Notes under the pieces: model-generated
Told to the model about the DNA's origin: nothing
Database searches by the model: none
The model's input: only the letters and a program-made list of their open reading frames with translations
Source: Cytobacillus oceanisediminis 2691
GTDB taxonomy: Bacteria > Bacillota > Bacilli > Bacillales > Cytobacillaceae
Length of the DNA: 64,000 nucleotides
Direction: 5' to 3'
NCBI RefSeq assembly: GCF_000294775.2
Contig: NZ_CP015506.1
Span: forward strand, 1,525,501 to 1,589,500
Shown here: one piece after another, positions 8,081-16,541 of the stretch
How positions within the stretch are numbered: position 1 is the stretch's first letter
Layout: the number at the start of each line of letters is the position of its first letter
Translations under genes and position numbers: made by a program

Positions 8081-8100
8081 TTTCGACAAAACTTGTCAAA
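8081..8100. promoter_or_regulatory. Two Spo0A-box-like sites
   Basis: TTTGTCGAAA on the minus strand (8081-8090) and TTGTCAAA on the plus strand (8093-8100) both match the 0A-box core TTGTCRAA, back to back. They lie between the Spo0E-like gene and the DUF3954 gene. A weaker TTTTTGTCG lies just right of them. Confidence 0.45.
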
Positions 8101-8184
8101 AAACGACAAAAATTAGTAATAAGAAAAAGCCAGGATTTCTCCCGGCCGACCTAATATAATTTTAACACATGGGAGGGGTTCCTG

Positions 8185-8367
8185 GTGAAAACCAATATAG
8201 AAAAAATGACAGCTGAAATCGATTTAATGAAAAATGCAGTGTATATCGTAAAAGACGGCCATCTAGTATTAGCCGATACCCCGCCAAAAGGGTATGGTAA
8301 ACAAGTGATTTCCTGGCAATCAGGGAAGCCTTCTCATTATGAATTGAATTATTCGATCAAGTTATAG
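8185..8367 (+). CDS. DUF3954 phage protein
   Basis: A 60-residue protein matching the DUF3954 pattern: DLMKNAVYIVKDGHLVLADTPPKGYGKQ followed by a THYE-like end (PSHYELNY). This family is small, common in Bacillus prophages and of unknown role. GTG at 8185 follows GGGAGGGG; TATAAT at 8155-8160 may be its -10 box. Confidence 0.8.
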   Translation: MKTNIEKMTAEIDLMKNAVYIVKDGHLVLADTPPKGYGKQVISWQSGKPSHYELNYSIKL

Positions 8368-8374
8368 GTACAAT

Positions 8375-8548
8375 TTATTTACCCCATAACTTTCTAAGAT
8401 TAATTGGCACAATTTCAGTACCGTTTATTTGTTTATGTATTATTGGGTTTGCAAAGGGATCGTGTGTGAAAGTATTATCTAGTTCATTGCTGGAACGGGG
8501 GCGTACATCAACACCAAGGACACTTCGAATCATTTTGTGGTATGTCAT
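8375..8548 (-). CDS. Hypothetical small minus-strand protein, 57 aa
   Basis: Reads MTYHKMIRSVLGVDVRPRSS and ends LRKLWGK. An AAAGGAG site lies 10 bp before the ATG. It has no membrane helix and no family I recognise. It converges with the DUF3954 gene, only 7 bp apart, and is one of several small prophage genes facing against late transcription. Confidence 0.55.
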   Translation of the reverse strand: MTYHKMIRSVLGVDVRPRSSNELDNTFTHDPFANPIIHKQINGTEIVPINLRKLWGK

Positions 8549-8711
8549 AGCTGTTCATCTCCTTTGTATTTATTAGATTTATTATTTTTAATTGCTCAAT
8601 AAAAAATTCATAAAAAGACAAAATAAGTCTACTGGAACAACCAGGGGCACTGAATGGCGTATTAAGCGTTGTTTGGTGTCCATTTTTATTTTATCCAAAG
8701 GAGTGTTTTTA

Positions 8712-9179
8712 ATGAAAGAAGCTGCCAGCAAACAAATTGAATCCATTCTTAAGGACTATCATTGGATGATAAACTCAATTAAGATACTCAGGGACTCAAT
8801 GAAAGGTGCAGGAGAAGGGCTCACTGCTCAATATGGAGATGCAGCTGGGATGCCAAAAGTTCAAGGTACCACAAGCGACCCTGTTTATAGAGAGTGTGTA
8901 CGCAGGGAGAAGCGATTTTCAGTTATTCATAAGTTCGAAGAAAAGATTTCTGTTATTCAGGATCGGATGCATCTTATTACGGATGATAGGGAGATCGAGG
9001 TTCTTCATTGGCTGCTTGAGGGGAAAAGTTATCGTTGGATTGCTATGCACATGGGGTTGTCTCATACCCACATTGCGCGTTTTAAAGATTCAATTGTTAA
9101 GAAAATGAGTGGCTATGTTCCAAATGTTACAAACGGTACAAATGATACGAAATTGCAAAAACATAAATCTGCTTGTTAA
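8712..9179 (+). CDS. Phage late-gene transcriptional regulator with sigma-region-4-like HTH
   Basis: A 155-residue protein that probably switches on packaging and structural genes. The C-terminal half carries a sigma-70 region-4-like helix-turn-helix (REIEVLHWLLEGKSYRWIA then MGLSHTHIARFKDSIV). Its place immediately before the terminase genes matches small sigma-like activators such as Xpf of PBSX. ATG at 8712 lies 8 bp after AAAGGAG; the frame is open further upstream without a ribosome site. It could instead be an ArpU/RinA-like activator. Confidence 0.7.
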   Translation: MKEAASKQIESILKDYHWMINSIKILRDSMKGAGEGLTAQYGDAAGMPKVQGTTSDPVYRECVRREKRFSVIHKFEEKISVIQDRMHLITDDREIEVLHWLLEGKSYRWIAMHMGLSHTHIARFKDSIVKKMSGYVPNVTNGTNDTKLQKHKSAC

Positions 9180-9310
9180 ACTTGAAGGCAGGACGGGGAG
9201 GCGGTTAGCAAGCTGCTTCCTCTATTTTTGTTCGATGGTTCACCCACGGTGAATGTTTGCAGGGAAATATCTCTCTTTGTCGAATTTAGTTCTGACAGGG
9301 GGTGATTACT

Positions 9311-9502
9311 ATGAAAACTTTTAGTGTACAGTTTAATTATGATAAAGAAAGTAAAATCTTTATTAAAGTAAAGTGTAATGTTATGACGGATCCCCCTCAC
9401 TATTTACAGTCAAATAAATGGGTTAAAGATGAAGATACAGAAATTTACTATAATATGGATAAGGTTCTATCTTTCCGAATTTACGACGAAAATGATATGT
9501 AG
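9311..9502 (+). CDS. Hypothetical phage protein, 63 aa
   Basis: A small soluble protein opening MKTFSVQFNYDKESKIFIKV. The ATG at 9311 has a GGGGGTGAT ribosome site 6 bp away. It is followed at once by a terminator, so it is the last gene of its transcript. No family recognised. Confidence 0.6.
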   Translation: MKTFSVQFNYDKESKIFIKVKCNVMTDPPHYLQSNKWVKDEDTEIYYNMDKVLSFRIYDENDM

Positions 9503-9504
9503 TG

Positions 9505-9528
9505 AGCATCCTTCGGGGTGCTTTTTTA
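9505..9528 (+). terminator. Terminator before the membrane-protein gene
   Basis: GCATCC-TTCG-GGGTGC with a UUCG-type tetraloop, then TTTTTT. Confidence 0.9.
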
Positions 9529-9575
9529 TATGGATAATCCCCATACCTTTCCGATACATATTGTGGAGGTGTGAT

Positions 9576-9806
9576 ATGGAGATAGTAGATTTTAACCCAG
9601 TGAAAGAAACATTAGATAAAATAGCAGTACAGTTGGTGTTGCTGCTGGCTATGTGCGCACTAGCGTATGTAGTTGCCTTTATTGTCTTAAGATTTATAAG
9701 GGTTCCAGGACAACTAGCTCATTATCTTTCAACAGCTGTTCTTTTAGCAGTAATGTATTACTCTTTCGTTAATGGTTATATACCAGGTATTCAAAGCGCT
9801 CAGTAA
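9576..9806 (+). CDS. Small two-helix membrane protein
   Basis: A 76-residue protein with hydrophobic helices at about residues 15-38 and 46-65. GTGGAGGTGTG precedes the ATG. It lies between two terminators just ahead of the terminase genes; holin-like proteins can look like this, but the real holin is near 28.4 kb. Function unknown. Confidence 0.65.
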   Translation: MEIVDFNPVKETLDKIAVQLVLLLAMCALAYVVAFIVLRFIRVPGQLAHYLSTAVLLAVMYYSFVNGYIPGIQSAQ

Positions 9807-9820
9807 TGGGTGCTTTTTCT
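9795..9820 (+). terminator. Terminator before terS
   Basis: AGCGCTCA-gtaa-TGGGTGCT followed by TTTTTC; it overlaps the end of the preceding gene. Confidence 0.65.
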
Positions 9821-9855
9821 TTTGCAAAAAATTAAAAGGAGGTAGGTGCCATGTA

Positions 9856-10668
9856 ATGAATTGGGATGAAATAAGAAAGGAATTTGAGACCTCTAAGATC
9901 ACATTAAAGGCCCTTGCCGAAAAACACGATATCAAAATCGGAACCTTAAAAAGCAGAAAAAGCCGTGAAGGGTGGTCAAGGGATCCAACGAAAAAGGATG
10001 CAACCCAAAAGCAAAAGGTTGCAACCCTGGAACCAGTGATTGAATCTGATGATTTAAACGATAAGCAAAAAATGTTCTGCCTTTACTACATCAAGTATTT
10101 TAATGCTACTAAGGCATATCAAAAAGCTTATGGAGTTGACCGTAATACTGCTGAATCAATTGCTTATAGGTTGATGGGGAAAGATGGAGTGAGAAGGGAA
10201 ATTGAGCGGCTGAAACAAGAAAGGTTTAATGGGGTCTTGTTAGATGCTCAAGCAGTTCTCCAGAAGTACATCGATATTGCCTTTGCTGACATTACAGACT
10301 TTGTTGAATTCGGGCAAGAGAAAAGGCAAGAACTTGATCACAACCTAGAACCGATGATTGATGAAAACGGTGATGAGGTCACTTATTCATATAGTTACGT
10401 TCATCTTAAGAATGCTGATGAAGTAGATGGCACCCTGATTACTGAAGTAAAAAAAGGCAAAGAGGGAGTCTCTGTAAAGCTTGCGGATAAGATGAAGGCC
10501 CTAGAGTTCTTATCGAAATACACTGACCTTCTGTCTGAGAATGATCGCAAGAAGCTGCAGAATGAAAAGCTTAAAGTTGAAATTGAAAAAATAAAAGGTG
10601 ATGACGGTTCAGGAACCCAAGAAAGTGAAGTCGCTGCAATGTTGCGCAGAATGGCGGGTGGTACTTAA
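9856..10668 (+). CDS. terS: Terminase small subunit
   Basis: DNA-recognition subunit of the packaging motor. The 270-residue protein has an N-terminal helix-turn-helix (TLKALAEKHDIKIGTLKSRK) and the Terminase_2 domain around residues 65-130 (LNDKQKMFCLYYIKYFNATKAY). A C-terminal helical part ends with the MLRRMAGGT tail. AAGGAGG precedes the chosen ATG; earlier codons in frame overlap the terminator. It overlaps the terL start by one base. The likely pac site would be in or near this gene. Confidence 0.9.
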   Translation: MNWDEIRKEFETSKITLKALAEKHDIKIGTLKSRKSREGWSRDPTKKDATQKQKVATLEPVIESDDLNDKQKMFCLYYIKYFNATKAYQKAYGVDRNTAESIAYRLMGKDGVRREIERLKQERFNGVLLDAQAVLQKYIDIAFADITDFVEFGQEKRQELDHNLEPMIDENGDEVTYSYSYVHLKNADEVDGTLITEVKKGKEGVSVKLADKMKALEFLSKYTDLLSENDRKKLQNEKLKVEIEKIKGDDGSGTQESEVAAMLRRMAGGT

Positions 10669-11870
10669 TGGCCGAACTGACACCTAAACAAAAAGAAGTA
10701 TGGGATTGTTTCATTAAGGAACAACCTAAAATACTCCTCGCCAGTGGCGCAAAACGTGCAGGGAAAACCTTTGTTTTCATCCTGCTTTTTTTAATGCACA
10801 TCGCTAAATATGAAGGTCAGGGATTATCTTTTATTATTGGCGGTTCCACTCAGGCATCCATTCGAAGAAATATCCTGAACGATATGGAAGAGATTTTGGG
10901 GAAGGAACTTAAGCTCGATAAAACCAATGCTATAAGTATTTTCGGCAACAAGGTTTATTGCTTTGATGGAACCAATGCTGATGCCTGGAAGAAAGCAAGG
11001 GGTTTTACAGCTGCAGGAGCTCTGCTGAACGAAGGAACAGCCTTGCATGACATGTTCGTTAAGGAAGTCATTTCTCGTTGTTCATACCCGGGCGCACGCG
11101 TTCTGATTGATACTAACCCAGAAAACCCTGCGCACTTTGTTAAAACGGATTACATCGATAAAGATGGTCAGAAGTTGAAAAACGGAAAGCTGAACATTAA
11201 AGCATTTCACTTTACTCTGTTTGACAATGTTTATCTGGATGAAGAGTATGTGGAGAGTATTATTGCTGCCACTCCTACAGGAATGTTTACTGATCGAGAT
11301 ATATACGGGATGTGGGTAGCTGCCGAGGGAGTTATTTATAAGGACTTCAATCAAAAAATTCACTATGTCACTTCTGAAGAGGTAGCAGAGTTAAGGTTGG
11401 TTCGCTATTGGGCAGGAGTTGACTGGGGATATGAACATCCTGGTTCAATTGTCGTTCTGGGAGAAGATGACCAAGGCGATATATACCTCTTGGAGGAACA
11501 TGCTAAACAGCACGAGGAAATAGATTACTGGGTGAAAATTGCGAAGGAAATTAAAAGCCGTTATGGCAACATTAATTTTTATTGTGATACAGCTCGTCCA
11601 GAACATATTATCCGTTTCAGGAGAGAACGTATTAGGGCAATTAATGCTGATAAAGCTGTTATATCAGGAATAGAGGAAATTAGTCGTCTTTTCAAACTTA
11701 ATAAACTGAAAGTTGTTAAGGACAAAGTGGACCGATTTAGGAAAGAGATATTTATGTATGTTTGGAACCCGAAAACAGGAGAGCCGGTAAAGGAATGGGA
11801 TGATGTACTGGATGCACTGCGTTATGCCATTTATACACATTTGAAACCGCAACGACGGAAAACAGGGTAG
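10668..11870 (+). CDS. terL: Terminase large subunit
   Basis: ATP-driven DNA-packaging motor and nuclease of PBSX/SPP1 type. A Walker-A-like SGAKRAGKT lies at residues 26-34. The RuvC-like nuclease domain starts near residue 247 with WAGVDWGYEHPGS, whose Asp is a predicted metal ligand, and a second acidic site (WDDVLDALRYA) lies near the end. Length (400 aa) is typical. It is coupled to terS and followed directly by the portal gene. Confidence 0.93.
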   Translation: MAELTPKQKEVWDCFIKEQPKILLASGAKRAGKTFVFILLFLMHIAKYEGQGLSFIIGGSTQASIRRNILNDMEEILGKELKLDKTNAISIFGNKVYCFDGTNADAWKKARGFTAAGALLNEGTALHDMFVKEVISRCSYPGARVLIDTNPENPAHFVKTDYIDKDGQKLKNGKLNIKAFHFTLFDNVYLDEEYVESIIAATPTGMFTDRDIYGMWVAAEGVIYKDFNQKIHYVTSEEVAELRLVRYWAGVDWGYEHPGSIVVLGEDDQGDIYLLEEHAKQHEEIDYWVKIAKEIKSRYGNINFYCDTARPEHIIRFRRERIRAINADKAVISGIEEISRLFKLNKLKVVKDKVDRFRKEIFMYVWNPKTGEPVKEWDDVLDALRYAIYTHLKPQRRKTG

Positions 11871-11879
11871 GTGAGACAA

Positions 11880-13256
11880 ATGATCAAATTCAAGGAATAC
11901 ATCGACAAAAACGGAATCGATGCCAAAACGGTGCTGGAAATCATCGATGCGCATAAAAAAGATAGGGACCGGATGATCAATCTTTATCAACGATATAAAG
12001 CAGATCCGGATGGACCAAAAATCTTTTCCCGAACTGCTGCTGAATATGAGGATTTTGAAACAGGCGGTAACATTCGGCGTTTGGATGATAAGGTGAATAA
12101 TCGATTAAATAATGCTTTTGATGCAGATATTGTGGACACCAAAATAGGATATATGTTTGGTCATCCTATTAGTTATGAAGCTGACCGACAGAATGATTTG
12201 CTTAAGAAGGAGCTTGCTGACTTTTTATTAAGGAATAATGCTGAAGACAATGATTCGGAATATGGGAAAATGGCAGCTATTTGTGGATATGCTGCTCGGC
12301 TGGTGTACATCGATACAGATGGATATGAGCGTATAACAAACATTGATCCATGGGAAGTAGTTTTTCTCGGTGATGACATCCACGAGCCAGATTATTCCTT
12401 GCGATATTATTACCGTGATGAGGATGTTTTTGCAGAATTCTATGATGATACGAATATTTACTTCTATAAATCAAATCAAGGCGGGCAATACGACTTATAC
12501 GACAAGAAACCTCATATGTTCGAATACGATCCACTCTTTGGTGTGGCAAATAATAAGGAGTTAAAAGGGGATGCGGAGAAGGTTCTCTCTCTAATTGATG
12601 CGTACGACAGGACTCTTTCTGACGCCAGCAATGAGATTGAGCAATATCGATTGGCTTATCTGATTTTGAAAGGGATGGGGGCAGACGAAGAGTTTTTAGC
12701 CAACCTTAAGAAAAATGGTGTCTTTGAGCTGTTTGGAAAAGAAGATGATGTTCGCTATCTCACCAAAGATATTAATGATGCTCTAATAGAACATCACCTG
12801 GATAGGCTGGAAGAAAATATTCTGCGTTTTGCTAAGTCGGTTAACTTCTCTGATGAATCTTTCGGCGGAAACATTACCGGCATAGCCATGAAATATAAGC
12901 TTATGGCTCTTGAAAATAAGTGTATTACCATGGAGCGAAAATTTGCCTCTTCTTTGCGCTATCAGTTTAAAGTGCTGTTCAGTGCCTGGGCAAAGAGGAA
13001 AGGTTTCAGCAAAGAAGATTACATTAAAGTGTATTTTGGATTTAAACGGAACCTTCCAGCGAATATTCTGGATGAGGCGCAGTCCAATATCCAGCTGAAA
13101 GGATTGGTAAGTGAGAAAACGAGATTGGGCTTACTCTCCTTTGTGGATGATGTGGAATGGGAAATGGAAGAAATGAAAAAGGATGCAGTGCTTTATTGGA
13201 ACGAACTTGAGCCATTGGAAGATAATCCGGATGATGATTCAGGTGGAGGCGAATGA
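11880..13256 (+). CDS. Portal protein, SPP1 gp6-like
   Basis: Dodecameric portal through which DNA enters the head. At 458 residues it matches the SPP1 Gp6-like family, with the features RLDDKVNNRLNNAF, DIVDTKIGYMFGHPI and the helical clip/stem region after residue 290. The ATG at 11880 is spaced correctly from AGGTGAG; the GTG at 11871 is within that site. The gene overlaps the next by four bases. Confidence 0.92.
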   Translation: MIKFKEYIDKNGIDAKTVLEIIDAHKKDRDRMINLYQRYKADPDGPKIFSRTAAEYEDFETGGNIRRLDDKVNNRLNNAFDADIVDTKIGYMFGHPISYEADRQNDLLKKELADFLLRNNAEDNDSEYGKMAAICGYAARLVYIDTDGYERITNIDPWEVVFLGDDIHEPDYSLRYYYRDEDVFAEFYDDTNIYFYKSNQGGQYDLYDKKPHMFEYDPLFGVANNKELKGDAEKVLSLIDAYDRTLSDASNEIEQYRLAYLILKGMGADEEFLANLKKNGVFELFGKEDDVRYLTKDINDALIEHHLDRLEENILRFAKSVNFSDESFGGNITGIAMKYKLMALENKCITMERKFASSLRYQFKVLFSAWAKRKGFSKEDYIKVYFGFKRNLPANILDEAQSNIQLKGLVSEKTRLGLLSFVDDVEWEMEEMKKDAVLYWNELEPLEDNPDDDSGGGE

Positions 13257-14266
13257 ATCAGTTAGAAATCCTTGAATTCCTTGATAAGCTGCTGTCAAAA
13301 ACAGAAAGTGCCATCGAGAGAGTTTTTGGTCTCCGTTTAAAGTCCATACTGTTTCAGATCAGTGAGATGTACCGGAAATATGAAAAAAACGGTGAGCTCT
13401 CTTATACAGAGCTGAATAAATACAATCGTTTCCAGAAGGAAATGGAGCTTATAGGAAAGGCTTTTACAAATGATTATAAGGAAATCATTAAATTAATTAA
13501 TGGATCCCTTGAAATACAGTACACAGAGAATTACTTGCGTCATGCGTATTTATTTCAGTTAGGACTTTCTGTAGATATGGGCTTCACCCTTCCGAGTATG
13601 TCAGTTATCCAGGAAGCAATAAAAAATCCGATTGATAAATTAACGCTGCCAGCTGTTCTTCAGGAACATCGCAATGAAATAGTTAGAAAGATTAATATTG
13701 AAATCAGCCAATCCTTGTTAGCTGGTGAAGGCTATTCCACTATGGCGAAAAGAATTGAAAATGCAGTTGGATTCTCTCAAAAAAAGGCGCGCGCAGTTGC
13801 CCGGACGGAGACTGGAAGGGTAAGAAGTCTTAGTGATGAAGCTGTTTCAGAGCAAGCTGCCAAGTATGCCAAAATGGACAAGGTTTGGGCATCGAGTCTG
13901 GATCTTAGAGTTAGAACTTCTCATCGCGAACTGGATGGTCAGAAAGCTGATAAAAACGGATATTTCCATTACAAGGGCTTGAAAGCTAAGGGGCCTCACC
14001 TCTGGGGCAGGGCAAACATGGATATCAACTGTAGATGTACAACGATTCATCTTGTAAATGGGAAGTTTCCTGAATATCGGCGGGGCAGGGATTACATGGA
14101 TGCAGATTATCAGAAGAAACTGGCAGGGTGCATTGACGAGATAATGACTGATGAAGGGTTAACATATATCCAAGCCTTGAAAAAAGCTCAGAAGGCTTTA
14201 AAACCTCCATCAACCACTGTGCCTTATGTGACTTATGAAGACTGGAAGAAGAAATTTACTTCATAG
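13253..14266 (+). CDS. Minor head protein, SPP1 gp7 / Mu F family
   Basis: Structural head-morphogenesis protein, usually bound to the portal and ejected or retained with DNA. The C-terminal half has the family block ARTETGRVRSLSDEA, then SHRELDGQ and the Cys-containing NMDINCRCTTIHL. Length 337 aa is normal. Start ATGAATC overlaps the portal stop (ATGA). Confidence 0.9.
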   Translation: MNQLEILEFLDKLLSKTESAIERVFGLRLKSILFQISEMYRKYEKNGELSYTELNKYNRFQKEMELIGKAFTNDYKEIIKLINGSLEIQYTENYLRHAYLFQLGLSVDMGFTLPSMSVIQEAIKNPIDKLTLPAVLQEHRNEIVRKINIEISQSLLAGEGYSTMAKRIENAVGFSQKKARAVARTETGRVRSLSDEAVSEQAAKYAKMDKVWASSLDLRVRTSHRELDGQKADKNGYFHYKGLKAKGPHLWGRANMDINCRCTTIHLVNGKFPEYRRGRDYMDADYQKKLAGCIDEIMTDEGLTYIQALKKAQKALKPPSTTVPYVTYEDWKKKFTS

Positions 14267-14277
14267 GAGGTGTTAAG

Positions 14278-14460
14278 TTGATTGAAATTAACATAACCAC
14301 TGCTGAGGATGGCTACATGAAGATTGAAGCTAAAGGTCACGCTCAAAGTGTTGTTTGTGCTTCAGTATCTACCCTCTTACAGTCTTCAGTGCGGTTTCTC
14401 CAGGATCTGTCTGCTCAATACCCTGAAGATGTGAATGTCATAATCAAAGAAGAACAATAA
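14278..14460 (+). CDS. Miniature Prp-like cysteine protease
   Basis: A 60-residue protein resembling the ribosomal-processing cysteine protease Prp. It has a first strand (MIEINIT), the GHA motif with His21, and VCASVSTLLQSSVRFL with Cys27 opening the helix, ending in a VNVII strand. Normal Prp is about 105-110 aa with a longer loop between His and Cys; here only five residues separate them. In Staphylococcus, host Prp trims L27 and also phage 80alpha scaffold and capsid. The TTG start follows ATAGGAGGTG. It precedes scaffold and capsid, whose N-termini share a PLNIKQF motif. Protease activity is inferred. Confidence 0.65.
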   Translation: MIEINITTAEDGYMKIEAKGHAQSVVCASVSTLLQSSVRFLQDLSAQYPEDVNVIIKEEQ

Positions 14461-14554
14461 CACTCGTCTTTAAGCAATAGACGCTATAAACAGGCTTATT
14501 TTTTATACCCAAAATGACATGTAGGCTCGTACTGCATGGCTAGGAGGAAAAGAT

Positions 14555-15217
14555 ATGCAAATTAAAATGCAAAAGAAATTACCGTTTATACCCCTAAATA
14601 TTAAACAGTTTGATCAAAGCTCAATCAATTTGACAGCTGTGAAAAAGTTCCTAACGGACAACAAAGATAATGCTGAGGTCCAGGCTTATCTCGGAGAGCT
14701 TTCGGCCGTGTCAGCTGACAAGGTGAAAGGATTCCTTAATACCGAAGACGGAAAGAGGCTACTCCAGCCAAGGTTGGACAGCTACTTTACTAAAGGCTTG
14801 GAAACTTGGAAAGCAAATAACCTGGAAGCTTTGGTTGCTGAAGAAGTTGCTAAGCGAAACCCGGCCCAAACTGAAGAGCAAAAAAGGATTGCAGCTCTTG
14901 AAAAGGCTCTTGAAGAACAGAAGAAAGAGGCCCAGCGTGAAAAGCTCATGAATCTTGCTATGAAACAGGCAACTGAAAAGAAACTGCCAGTTGACATTGT
15001 AAGTTTCTTCTTGGCTGAAGATGAAGAAAAAACTACTGCCAACCTTGCTAAGCTTGAGGAGGCTTATACAAAGGCTGTTCAGGCTGCTGTTGACAGCAAG
15101 TTTAAAGAGAATGGGCGTCAAATTAATCAGGGTGGCGGAGCCGGCAACACTAATATCAAATCCATTCAGGAAATGGCAGCTGCCCATAATATTCGCAATC
15201 AACAACAAAACCAATAA
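14555..15217 (+). CDS. Capsid scaffolding protein, DUF4355 family
   Basis: Assembly scaffold for the procapsid, 220 aa. A long coiled-coil covers about residues 95-180 (EEQKRIAALEKALEEQKKEA), as in DUF4355 scaffolds, and the tail is Gln/Asn-rich. Residues 13-19 read PLNIKQF, matching a stretch at the start of the capsid protein. GCTAGGAGG precedes the ATG. The 94 bp upstream contain only a small hairpin (CGTCT / AGACG). Confidence 0.88.
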   Translation: MQIKMQKKLPFIPLNIKQFDQSSINLTAVKKFLTDNKDNAEVQAYLGELSAVSADKVKGFLNTEDGKRLLQPRLDSYFTKGLETWKANNLEALVAEEVAKRNPAQTEEQKRIAALEKALEEQKKEAQREKLMNLAMKQATEKKLPVDIVSFFLAEDEEKTTANLAKLEEAYTKAVQAAVDSKFKENGRQINQGGGAGNTNIKSIQEMAAAHNIRNQQQNQ

Positions 15218-15233
15218 AAAGGAGGCCATATAA

Positions 15234-16208
15234 ATGGCAAAAACAGTAATGATTTCAGGGCTTTTACCTCTGAATATTAAACAATTCGTAGAGCAAACTT
15301 ATACACCTGATAATGTTCTAATGCAGGATGCCAAAACAGGGCTTATTCCTGTTGAAGAAGGCGGGTTAATTGTAGAGGATGTTATCAAAGGTTCAACTGT
15401 TATGAAGCTGGCAAAATATGAGCCAATGACAAAGCCGAAAAAGACTTTTTCCTTTAAAGCAAAAGGGGCAGGCGCTTACTGGGTTTCTGAAACGGAAGTT
15501 ATCAAGACCTCTAAAGTGGAATGGCTAACAGCATCCATGCAGGCTGAGAAGCTTGGTGTTATCATCCCATTCTCTAAGGAATTCTTACGTTATACAGCAA
15601 AAGACTTTTTCAATGAGGTAAAACCGTTAATCTCAGAGGCATTCTATGAAACTTTTGATATTGCTGCTCTTTTCGGTACGAATTCTCCATTTGCTACACA
15701 CTCAAGCGGTAAATCAATCTTTACTGGTGCAACTGATGAAGGCAACCTAATCGCTCTAGGATCCGGTGATGATCTGCAGGATGAAGTATTTGATCTAATG
15801 GGCCTTATCGAGGCAGGCGGTTTTACTCCTGATGGAATGGTTGCAACCAATGCGTTCAAGCAGGATCTTCGCCGTGCAAAAAATGCAACGAATGGAGAGC
15901 GTTACTACACTAACCTCAACGATGTAGAGGGTATGGCTGTCACATATGCAAAGCCTGAAGCTTTCGATGTTACTAAAGCTGCGGCTCTAATGGGTGACTG
16001 GGATTATGCTCGTTATGGAATTCTTCAGAACATCGAATACGCTGTTTCCGAAGACGCTCAGCTATCTTCTATCGTGGATGCTTCCGGTAAACCTATTAAC
16101 CTTTTCGAACGTGATATGTTTGCCCTGCGTGCCACCATGCACATCGGGTACATGAACATTAAGCCGGCTGCTTTCGGAGCACTAACTCCAGCAGCGCCAG
16201 CAGTTTAA
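15234..16208 (+). CDS. Major capsid protein, HK97 fold
   Basis: Main head subunit of 324 aa. The sequence has the usual phage-capsid pattern: an N-arm, the E-loop/P-domain region (VIKGSTVMKLAKYEP, GAYWVSETEVIKTSK), and LGVIIPFSKEFLRYT. An N-terminal PLNIKQF at residues 12-18 is shared with the scaffold. AAAAGGAGG precedes the start. Codon use is highly ordered, as in highly expressed structural genes. Confidence 0.93.
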   Translation: MAKTVMISGLLPLNIKQFVEQTYTPDNVLMQDAKTGLIPVEEGGLIVEDVIKGSTVMKLAKYEPMTKPKKTFSFKAKGAGAYWVSETEVIKTSKVEWLTASMQAEKLGVIIPFSKEFLRYTAKDFFNEVKPLISEAFYETFDIAALFGTNSPFATHSSGKSIFTGATDEGNLIALGSGDDLQDEVFDLMGLIEAGGFTPDGMVATNAFKQDLRRAKNATNGERYYTNLNDVEGMAVTYAKPEAFDVTKAAALMGDWDYARYGILQNIEYAVSEDAQLSSIVDASGKPINLFERDMFALRATMHIGYMNIKPAAFGALTPAAPAV

Positions 16209-16225
16209 TAAAGGAGGCGTTTTGA

Positions 16226-16531
16226 TTGGCAAAATACGTTAAAGCTTCAGACAGCATTATTGAAGTAGTAAATGACCAAGGGAAAAAACTAAAGGTGACT
16301 GAGCGCGCCTACAATATTGTTTACAAAGGTAAGGGCTTTAAACCAGTCAATGAAGTGTCCAATAAAGCCCAAGATCCAAATACTAGTGAGGTTGATTATT
16401 TCACTCTTTCTGCAGAAGAGCTGCAAGAGATTAAGAATGATGACCTAAAGGCATTCTTAGACAAAGAAGGCATTAGCTATAAATCAAGTGATAATAAAGA
16501 TGATTTAATCAAGTTAATTACTGGAGAGTAG
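16226..16531 (+). CDS. HeH/LEM-domain phage head protein
   Basis: A 101-residue protein with an N-terminal beta-rich part and a C-terminal helix-extended-loop-helix SAP/LEM-like domain (LKAFLDKEGISYKSSDNKDD), often seen in small proteins between capsid and connector genes. TTG start after AAAGGAGG. It may be a head decoration or fibre-anchor; exact role unknown. Confidence 0.7.
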   Translation: MAKYVKASDSIIEVVNDQGKKLKVTERAYNIVYKGKGFKPVNEVSNKAQDPNTSEVDYFTLSAEELQEIKNDDLKAFLDKEGISYKSSDNKDDLIKLITGE

Positions 16532-16541
16532 GTGCCTGCTT

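Noticed and set aside
9276..9285. Third Spo0A-box-like TTTGTCGAA before the 63-aa phage gene
   Set aside because: A lone match with no spore-related neighbour; chance occurrence is expected about once in this window.
14759..15229. Minus-strand 156-aa frame opposite the scaffold gene
   Set aside because: It is a shadow of a helical, Lys/Glu-rich coding sequence, giving a Leu/Phe-rich translation with no start signal.
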